Of a stretch of DNA of 64,000 bases, positions 25,409 to 31,735 are shown piece after piece. The first letter of the stretch is position 1. Each line of letters begins with the position of its first letter. This stretch comes from an uncultured Bacilli bacterium (GTDB lineage Bacteria; Bacillota_I; Bacilli_A; RF39; UBA660), in the NCBI GenBank assembly GCA_910580185.1, contig CAJTWC010000002.1, positions 117,459 through 181,458 of the forward strand, written 5' to 3'. The notes under the pieces were generated by a model. It saw only the letters and a list, made by a program, of their open reading frames with translations, was not told the DNA's origin and made no database searches. The position numbers and the translations under genes are program-made.

Positions 25409-26347
25409 ATGTTAGATCAATTTAACAGTTATAGAAATAAAAATGGATATATAAATTTAGACCAAATAAAAAATAAATTTATTATCAATAATAATATATA
25501 TGGTTCTAGGGATAAAGAGTGGTTAAGCTTAAACGGAACAAAAGTTTTGTTTATAGAAAACAAAAGACATGGAGAAGACATAAAAGAAATGGTAAATCAA
25601 GAAATATCTAGGTATTTGAAAGTTTCTTCCGCTAACTATGATTTAGCCATAAAAGAAGGAAAAGCAGGAGTTATAACATTACCATTTTTTACTGGAAAAC
25701 AGGTCTTTTTACCTGCAATGCTTTTATTATTTCAATCCAAAACGGTTGGGAACTCTAATGATATATTATCTATTTATAATGCATTGGTAGAAAATAATGC
25801 ATCTAATAATGAACTAATATGTATAATGAATGCTTATTTTTTAAATCAAGTACAGGATATTTTTACTTTTCAATATGATCGCAATATGGAAAATTCTGGT
25901 ATTATACTTGATGATAAAAAGTTTTTACCAGGAGTTAGATTTGATTCCGCAGGAAGTTTTCTTAAATTTTATGAAGATAGGAAGATAAATAGTTTTCTTT
26001 TAAGACAAGATAGAAAAGTATGCGTATATAATAAAAATTATGGTAGAACAAAACTTAGAATTACACCAACGCAAACATATGATTCAATAAAAGAATTTAT
26101 TCAATTTAGATATTTAGACGAATTTAATAGTAAACTTCCAGAAATTATGAAAGATTCTATTAAGAATATGGATAGTTCTGTAGAAAAAATGTATAATTAT
26201 AATTTAAAAGAAACATTTGATAAACTTTCGTATTATAATATCAATGTAAGTAATATGTATCAAAAATTGATTAAATTTTGCCTAGATTTATCTAAGGAAA
26301 GATTTGAAGATGATATGAATAAAATCCAAAAGTACGGAACAATATAA
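25409..26347 (+). CDS. Hypothetical protein with a possible HipA/CtkA-like kinase pattern
   Basis: I do not firmly recognise this 312-residue protein. It has an early segment ISRYLKVSSANYDLA followed by KAGVITLPF, and later FTFQYDRNMENSGIILDD then RFDSAGSF. The spacing recalls the catalytic DRHxxN and metal-binding D of HipA/CtkA-type kinases, with DRN in place of DRH. That makes a divergent or inactive kinase-like fold plausible. There is no membrane segment. A strong AAGGAGGTG ribosome binding site lies 8 nt upstream; the in-frame alternative ATG 25405 is in another frame and stops at once. Confidence 0.78.
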   Translation: MLDQFNSYRNKNGYINLDQIKNKFIINNNIYGSRDKEWLSLNGTKVLFIENKRHGEDIKEMVNQEISRYLKVSSANYDLAIKEGKAGVITLPFFTGKQVFLPAMLLLFQSKTVGNSNDILSIYNALVENNASNNELICIMNAYFLNQVQDIFTFQYDRNMENSGIILDDKKFLPGVRFDSAGSFLKFYEDRKINSFLLRQDRKVCVYNKNYGRTKLRITPTQTYDSIKEFIQFRYLDEFNSKLPEIMKDSIKNMDSSVEKMYNYNLKETFDKLSYYNINVSNMYQKLIKFCLDLSKERFEDDMNKIQKYGTI

Positions 26348-26373
26348 TTTAAATAAAATAATATTGTTTTTTT
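26339..26373 (+). terminator. Intrinsic terminator after the 25409 gene
   Basis: ACAATAT and ATATTGT form a 7-bp stem around a 15-nt A/T loop, followed by a T-run. Confidence 0.5.
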
Positions 26374-26423
26374 ATGATGGTTGTATTAAAATAATATTAT
26401 AAATTAGAAAGAAGGTGAGTATG

Positions 26424-26894
26424 ATGAAAAAGTTTGGAATGTTGTTTTTAGGATTAGTTGCTGTTGTTTTGGTTACAGGGTGTGGTGCTACTAAAGAAAC
26501 AAATCAAAAGTTAGTATGTACAAGTACGCAAAACCAAGAAGGAATGAATTTTGAACAAGTAATTTCTATGTCATTTAAAAATGATAAGTTAAATTACATG
26601 ACAATGGATGTTAAGACTAAAATTACTGATGATGCAGTAAAAGAAAATTGGACTGCCTTTGTAGAAACAATGGATGAGCAAAATAAAGAATCTGATAAAG
26701 ATGGTGTTAGTTTAAAGGTAACTAAAGATGATCAAAATTATGAATATAAAGTAACTTTAGATATTGATGTAGAAAATGCTACTAAAGAGGCATTGGAAGC
26801 CCATGATTTTGGTGATTTAAAGGATGATAGTAGTACCTTAGAAGATAATAAAAAATCTGCTGAAAAAGATGGATTTACTTGTGTGGTTAAATAA
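26424..26894 (+). CDS. Small lipoprotein of unknown function
   Basis: A signal peptide of lipoprotein type (MKKFGMLFLGLVAVVLVTGC) ends in a lipobox VTGC, so the mature protein starts at about Cys20 and would be lipidated by the Lgt encoded at 35.8 kb. The remaining ~137 residues are acidic and end in FTCVVK; a second Cys pair (VCTS and FTCV) may form a disulfide. The layout is like DUF1307/YehR-type lipoproteins, but the match is weak. ATG 26424 is preferred for spacing from GAAGGTG; ATG 26421 is also possible. Confidence 0.82.
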   Translation: MKKFGMLFLGLVAVVLVTGCGATKETNQKLVCTSTQNQEGMNFEQVISMSFKNDKLNYMTMDVKTKITDDAVKENWTAFVETMDEQNKESDKDGVSLKVTKDDQNYEYKVTLDIDVENATKEALEAHDFGDLKDDSSTLEDNKKSAEKDGFTCVVK

Positions 26895-26921
26895 AAAGTC
26901 TAACTTAGACTTTTTATTTTT
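26893..26921. terminator. Bidirectional terminator between convergent genes
   Basis: AAAAAGTCT and AGACTTTTT form a strong stem around a small loop with T-runs on both strands; it overlaps the ends of both flanking genes. Confidence 0.8.
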
Positions 26922-27180
26922 GTTTAGTATTCATAAGTGATTCTAGGTATTCTAGTTGTTCATCATTAAGAAAAGCAGCGTTTAACTGTTTTCCACTAGG
27001 TAAATATATTATAGGATTCTGTCTTTCAAATACTAATTTGCCCATTAATAAGTTATATTGTCTGTTATGTTCTAAATTGATTAAAGCCATTCTATCTTTT
27101 AATTTTTTTATTTCTTTTTCGTAGGAATTTATCAAAGTGTTAAATTCATTTTTAATATATTCTTCTTCATCTTTTCTCAT
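26914..27180 (-). CDS. Hypothetical 88-residue coiled-coil protein
   Basis: The first ~50 residues are strongly charged and heptad-like (EEEYIKNEFNTLINSYEKEIKKLKDRM), followed by a short globular part with IIYLPSGKQLNAAFLNDEQLEYLESL. No family is recognised. It is the only reverse-strand gene between pepT and uvrB and lacks a clear ribosome binding site. The shared terminator and the lack of stops argue that it is real. Confidence 0.65.
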   Translation of the reverse strand: MRKDEEEYIKNEFNTLINSYEKEIKKLKDRMALINLEHNRQYNLLMGKLVFERQNPIIYLPSGKQLNAAFLNDEQLEYLESLMNTKQK

Positions 27181-27347
27181 GTTTATATTATTAGATAAAA
27201 AATAGAATATTATGCGTTTAATTTTATAATAGCACGCTTTATTGTTTTATTATAAAATAAGTGTTAGAATAGGTTAATAAGGCTTAATTAGTATTATTTA
27301 GTGCTGGTATATAAATTTGTGGCCGAAATGTGTATTTTATGTGTATC

Positions 27348-27400
27348 GACACGTGTCAGCCAAATTGTTAATTTTTGAGAATACGAATTTTTTAGGCTGA
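27348..27400. promoter_or_regulatory. Palindrome and stem upstream of uvrB
   Basis: GACACGTGTC (27348-27357) is a perfect 10-bp palindrome. TCAGCC (27356-27361) can also pair with GGCTGA (27395-27400) across an A/T-rich loop. The site lies 70 nt before uvrB and could be an operator. It does not match the Gram-positive LexA box (CGAAC-N4-GTTCG). Confidence 0.4.
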
Positions 27401-27425
27401 TAGTAGTCATAGTAAGGAGGAAATT

Positions 27426-29378
27426 ATGTTTGATTTAGTATCAAAATTTAAGCCATCAGGTGATCAACCAGAGGCTATAAAAGAGCTTTCTGATGGAATT
27501 AAAAATGGCAAGAAATATCAAGTTTTACTAGGGGCTACGGGCACTGGAAAGACTTTTACAATTGCTAACGTAATCAAAGAAGTTAATAAACCAACACTAG
27601 TACTTGCACATAACAAAACGCTTGCAGGTCAGTTGTATTCTGAGTTAAAGGAAATCTTTCCAAATAATCAGGTTTGCTATTTTGTTTCTTATTATGATTA
27701 TTATCAACCAGAAGCTTACGTTCCATCTAGTGATACATATATAGAAAAAGACTCTTCAATAAATGATGAGATAGATGAGTTAAGACATTATGCTACATCA
27801 TCACTTATAAATGCTAAGGACGTAATAGTAGTAGCATCAGTTTCATGTATATATGGTATTGGTGATAAAGAAGAGTATGAAAATCACATGCTTACTTTAA
27901 AAGTTGGCCAAGAAATAGACAGAAACGAAGTTTTGTCTAAACTAGTTGATATGATGTACGAAAGAAATAACATTGATTTAGTACGTGGTACCTTTAGAGC
28001 TAAAGGCGATGTTATCGAAGTTATTCCAGTTTATGAAAAAAGTCACGGAATTAGAATTGAACTATTTGGTGATGAAATAGATAGAATATCTGAGTTTGAT
28101 GTATTAACAGGAGTAGTTGTTAGTGATAAAAAGTTTATATCAATAATGCCAGCTTCTCACTTCGTAACAAGTGAAGAAAAATTAAAGAAAGCGATTGTTA
28201 ATATAAGAGAAGAATTAGATGATAGATTAAAATATTTTAAAGAAAATGGTAAATTATTAGAGGCTGAACGCCTGGAACAGAGGTGCAAGTATGACTTAGA
28301 AATGCTTGCAGAAACAGGTTTTTGCTCAGGAGTAGAAAATTACTCAAGACATCTTGCTTTAAAACAAGAAGGAGAAACACCAACTTGTTTATTAGACTTC
28401 TTTCCTGATGACTTTTTAATGGTAATAGATGAATCTCATGTTACGCTTCCGCAGGTTAAAGCAATGTATAATGGAGACAGAGCAAGAAAACGGATGCTTG
28501 TTGATTATGGGTTTAGACTTCCTTCTGCACTAGATAATAGGCCACTTAAGTATGAAGAGTTTGAAGAAAAAATAAATCAAATAATATATGTATCTGCAAC
28601 GCCCGGAGATGAGGAATTACAAAAAGTTAATAACGAGGTGGTAGAGCAAATAATAAGACCAACAGGACTCCTTGATCCAGTAATAGAGGTAAGAAAATCT
28701 AATAATCAAATTGATGATTTAATAGAAGAAATACAAAAACAAATTGATAAAGGCGATAGAACTCTTGTTACAACACTTACAATTCGTATGGCCGAAGAGC
28801 TTACTTCTTACTTAAAAAATTTAAACATAAAGGTTGCTTACCTTCATAGTGAAGTAAAGACATTAGAAAGACTTAAGATAATACATGATTTAAGGGAAGG
28901 TAAGTATGACGTTTTAGTTGGTATAAACCTTTTAAGAGAAGGACTAGATATTCCAGAAGTTAGCTTAGTTGCAATACTTGATGCTGATAAACAAGGATTT
29001 TTAAGAAGCCATCGTAGTCTTATTCAAACAATTGGTAGGTGTGCAAGAAACGCTGGTGGTAGAGTAATTATGTATGGTGATATTATAAGTGATGCAATGA
29101 AAACCGCGATAGATGAAACGGCAAGACGTCGTGCTATCCAAATTAAATATAATGAAGATCATGGTATAGTTCCACAAACAATTAAGAAGAAGATAATGGA
29201 CGTAGTAAGCGTAAGTGATGATTCATCTAAAGATAAAAAGCATCATAAACGTGAGGAAATCCATAATGATAAGTTAATTAAGCAATTAGAAGAAGAAATG
29301 AGGAAGGCTGCTAAAGACCTAGACTTCGAACGTGCTATGGAACTTCGCGATATTATATTTGAGATGAAAGTTAATTAA
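27426..29378 (+). CDS. uvrB: Excinuclease ABC subunit B
   Basis: The 650-residue helicase-like protein has Walker A (LLGATGTGKT, residues 35-44), the damage-verification beta-hairpin YYDYYQPEAYVPSSDTYIEKD, the DESHVTLPQ box, the GxNLLREGLDIPEV and QTIGRCARN helicase motifs, and a C-terminal UVR domain that contacts UvrC. It verifies damage handed over by UvrA in nucleotide excision repair. Ribosome binding site AAGGAGG. In Bacillus uvrB and uvrA are adjacent; here 2.36 kb of other DNA lies between them. Confidence 0.97.
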   Translation: MFDLVSKFKPSGDQPEAIKELSDGIKNGKKYQVLLGATGTGKTFTIANVIKEVNKPTLVLAHNKTLAGQLYSELKEIFPNNQVCYFVSYYDYYQPEAYVPSSDTYIEKDSSINDEIDELRHYATSSLINAKDVIVVASVSCIYGIGDKEEYENHMLTLKVGQEIDRNEVLSKLVDMMYERNNIDLVRGTFRAKGDVIEVIPVYEKSHGIRIELFGDEIDRISEFDVLTGVVVSDKKFISIMPASHFVTSEEKLKKAIVNIREELDDRLKYFKENGKLLEAERLEQRCKYDLEMLAETGFCSGVENYSRHLALKQEGETPTCLLDFFPDDFLMVIDESHVTLPQVKAMYNGDRARKRMLVDYGFRLPSALDNRPLKYEEFEEKINQIIYVSATPGDEELQKVNNEVVEQIIRPTGLLDPVIEVRKSNNQIDDLIEEIQKQIDKGDRTLVTTLTIRMAEELTSYLKNLNIKVAYLHSEVKTLERLKIIHDLREGKYDVLVGINLLREGLDIPEVSLVAILDADKQGFLRSHRSLIQTIGRCARNAGGRVIMYGDIISDAMKTAIDETARRRAIQIKYNEDHGIVPQTIKKKIMDVVSVSDDSSKDKKHHKREEIHNDKLIKQLEEEMRKAAKDLDFERAMELRDIIFEMKVN

Positions 29379-29424
29379 AAAATGTAATTTTACTAAAACG
29401 ATTTAAAAATAGGAAAAATAATAC

Positions 29425-29461
29425 AAAAAAGGAAATTTTGCTTAGCAATTTTTCTTTTTTT
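29425..29461 (+). terminator. Intrinsic terminator after uvrB
   Basis: A long A-rich arm ending TTTTGC pairs with GCAA followed by a T-rich arm around a TTA loop, with two mismatches. It separates uvrB from the dinD module. Confidence 0.7.
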
Positions 29462-29497
29462 GTACTATAAAAATTACAAAAATGTTATTTTAGTGAT

Positions 29498-29545
29498 TTG
29501 CATGCAATTTAAATAAATGCTACTATGCAAACGAAAGGAGCATTT
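29498..29545 (+). promoter_or_regulatory. Palindrome and RBS hairpin upstream of dinD
   Basis: TTGCATGCAA (29498-29507) is a perfect palindrome. AAATGCT (29515-29521) and AGCATTT (29539-29545) can form a stem whose right arm covers the end of the ribosome binding site GAAAGGAG. Both may control dinD; neither resembles a LexA box. Confidence 0.4.
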
Positions 29546-29547
29546 AC

Positions 29548-30375
29548 ATGACAAATTTAACAAAATATAATGAAAGCATTTTCGAAAGTATTAAACATAT
29601 TGATGAATATGGTAATGAATACTGGAAGGCAAGAGAACTTCAAAAAGTGTTAGAATATAAAGAATGGAGAAAGTTTGAAGGGGTAATTGAAAAAGCAAAA
29701 CAATCTTGTGATAACAGTGGGTTTACACAAAGTTTCCATTTTGTCGAGGCCGACAAAATGTCAAGTATAGGTAAAGGTAGTAAAAGAAAGACAGTTGATT
29801 ATAAGCTATCAAGATATGCTTGCTATCTTATTGTACAAAATGGAGATCCTAGAAAAGAAGTAATCGCACTTGGCCAAACCTATTTTGCAGTGCAAACAAG
29901 AAAACAAGAGTTAACTGAATTAGAATATGAAAACTTAAGTGAGGATGAAAAAAGATTATACCAAAGAAGTAGGGTTAGAAAAGGAAACTATACTTTAAAT
30001 ATTACAGCTAGGAAAGCAGGAGTTAAAAGCTTTGATAAGTTTCATAATGCAGGTTATAAAGGATTATATAATGGAGAAACAGCTGATGATATTGCTAAAA
30101 GAAAAAATTTAAGATATAGAGAAGAAATTTTAGATAATATGGGAAGTGATGAGTTAGCAGCTAATCTCTTTAGAATATCTTTAGCTAACCAAAAATTAAA
30201 TAATGAAAAAATAAAAGGTGAAAAGAACTCTTGTGATGCTCACTTTGAAGTTGGAAAGGCAGTAAGGGATACAATTGATAAAGTTGGTGGAACATTACCG
30301 GAAAGTTTACCTACTCCAGAAAAATCGATAAAAGAGTTAGTAAAAGAAGAAAAAACTAAATTAATAGAAAAATAA
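29548..30375 (+). CDS. dinD: DNA-damage-inducible protein D (DinD)
   Basis: The 275-residue protein matches the DinD family along its length: FESIKHIDEYGNEYWKAREL (BRO-N-like start), VLEYKEWRKFEGVIEKAK, then HFVEADKM and the highly conserved DYKLSRYACYLIVQNGDPRKE. E. coli DinD is an SOS protein reported to inhibit RecA filament pairing. It sits between uvrB and uvrA, so a repair-related role fits. An inverted repeat CATTTTGTCG/CGACAAAATG lies inside the HFVEADKM codons (29737-29760). The gene is followed by a broken second copy. Confidence 0.93.
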   Translation: MTNLTKYNESIFESIKHIDEYGNEYWKARELQKVLEYKEWRKFEGVIEKAKQSCDNSGFTQSFHFVEADKMSSIGKGSKRKTVDYKLSRYACYLIVQNGDPRKEVIALGQTYFAVQTRKQELTELEYENLSEDEKRLYQRSRVRKGNYTLNITARKAGVKSFDKFHNAGYKGLYNGETADDIAKRKNLRYREEILDNMGSDELAANLFRISLANQKLNNEKIKGEKNSCDAHFEVGKAVRDTIDKVGGTLPESLPTPEKSIKELVKEEKTKLIEK

Positions 30376-30408
30376 TAAGAAAAAATAAAATTAGAAAGGA
30401 AAATTGTT

Positions 30409-30696
30409 ATGAATGAAATTAAAGAATATAATAAAAGCATTTTTGAAAGCATTAAACATAGCGATGAAAATGGGATTGAATATTGGGAGGCTAGAGAGCT
30501 TTAAAAAGTGTTAAAATATAAAGATTGGAGAAAAATTGAAGGAGTAATAAATAAATCAAAACAATCTTGTAGTGTAAGTAATATTAATGTATTTGACCAT
30601 TTTGTCGGCGCCGACAAAATGGTTAAAACAGGTGATTTTATAAGAAGGATGATTAATATAATAAAAAATGATATTAGAGATTTATATATTCTATAA
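30409..30696 (+). pseudogene. Second, broken dinD copy
   Basis: From ATG 30409 with GAAAGGA upstream, the translation repeats the DinD start (YNKSIFESIKHSDENGIEYWEAREL), has a TAA in place of the next codon, then continues KVLKYKDWRKIEGVINKSKQSC and HFVGADKM before turning into unrelated sequence and stopping at 30696. It covers only the first ~95 residues. It diverges clearly from the intact copy, so it is a decayed paralogue or second acquisition. It carries a 28-bp perfect palindrome. Confidence 0.88.
30596..30623. repeat. Perfect 28-bp palindrome in the dinD pseudogene
   Basis: ACCATTTTGTCGGC (30596-30609) is followed at once by its exact reverse complement (30610-30623). The equivalent site in the intact dinD is a 10-bp-arm inverted repeat with a 4-nt centre (29737-29760). 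Confidence 0.8.
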
Positions 30697-30762
30697 AATG
30701 ATAGATTATAGATGGAAAGCAAATAATAAGTGTTATAATGATTCATAGATGGAGGTAAAAAA

Positions 30763-31311
30763 ATGAAGTTATATCATATTGATAGATTTGGAACCATAAA
30801 TGAAGGACAAACTCTTAATTTGCAAAAAAAACTATATTTTGATAAAAAAGAACAAAACCAATGTTTAAATATGATACTTCCATATTATAAGGGAGAAGTT
30901 TCACATCATGGGATTCATTATTTGTTAAATAATGAATTGGCCATTAATAATGTTATGTCACTGAGTTGTGTAATGGATATTGTATTTGAATATGAAAGAA
31001 TGTTAAATTACAAAGATAAATTATCTCGTTATCAGTCATTTTTTGCTTTTGATAGTACAGGAGTTAAAGAATTTATAAAAGAAAATAATTTATCTGAAAA
31101 CTTTTATAAAATATATGAAGTTAGTTCTGATTATTATGAAAAATTTAATATGCGTTTAATATCTGGAACTGCGCATTTTAATATTGCTGCAATGGCAAAA
31201 CTTTATTGGGAAAATGGTAAAGATCCATATAATAGACCTGTTCTAAACGAATATTTATTAAAATTCCCAGTTAGGGTTATAAAAGAAGTTAAATTAAATG
31301 AAATTAATTAA
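30763..31311 (+). CDS. DUF2441-like hypothetical protein
   Basis: The 182-residue soluble protein begins LYHIDRFGTINEGQTLNL, the opening typical of DUF2441-like proteins, and has a later conserved-looking segment HFNIAAMAKLYWENGKDPYNRP. Some proteins of this type have been linked to ADP-ribosyltransferase-like folds, but I see no catalytic signature that settles it. A good TGGAGG ribosome binding site is present. It is part of the DNA inserted between uvrB and uvrA, next to dinD. Confidence 0.75.
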   Translation: MKLYHIDRFGTINEGQTLNLQKKLYFDKKEQNQCLNMILPYYKGEVSHHGIHYLLNNELAINNVMSLSCVMDIVFEYERMLNYKDKLSRYQSFFAFDSTGVKEFIKENNLSENFYKIYEVSSDYYEKFNMRLISGTAHFNIAAMAKLYWENGKDPYNRPVLNEYLLKFPVRVIKEVKLNEIN

Positions 31312-31586
31312 AATTTAGATGTTATGAAAGGTACCATACCGTAAAGAATATATAAAATTTTAAATAGTGATAGACAAACTTACTGTAAAATTAATTTATA
31401 AAATGGTTAAAACTAGAGTTTGTATATAAAAGATATGTATTATAAAATATCAGGAATTAATTGTTTTTGTCTATATATCATTGGCTTGTTTACTTCAACA
31501 AACCAATGACTATAGGTTATTATATTTTTAGTTGATATTAATAATGACGTTTATTATGACCTGAATAAGTGTTAGATGTCAAATGG

Positions 31587-31618
31587 AAAAATGGTTATAA
31601 TTTACATAACCATTTTTT
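31587..31618 (+). terminator. Strong intrinsic terminator upstream of uvrA
   Basis: AAAAATGGTTAT and ATAACCATTTTT form a perfect 12-bp stem around a 7-nt loop with a T tail. Confidence 0.8.
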
Positions 31619-31681
31619 AAATTGTATGTTAAAATAGATATCAATAAATGCCAATATATAGTACAATTGTTCATGTTTTGG

Positions 31682-31709
31682 TTGAAATAATTTATATTTA
31701 TGGTAGAAT
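31682..31709 (+). promoter_or_regulatory. uvrA promoter
   Basis: TTGAAA (31682-31687) and TAGAAT (31704-31709) are 16 nt apart, and a TG lies just upstream of the -10. It is 26 nt before the uvrA start. Confidence 0.6.
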
Positions 31710-31735
31710 TGATATTAGTAAAGGTGTGATTTATT

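Larger units (their letters stand above)
31312..31735 (+). other. Structured non-coding stretch before uvrA
   Basis: No ORF is supported in these 424 bp. A hairpin at 31479-31508 (CATTGGCTTGTT with AACAAACCAATG, one mismatch, loop TACTTC) and a strong terminator 270 nt after the last stop codon suggest a transcribed 3' region, an ncRNA or the remains of a deleted gene. Confidence 0.45.
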
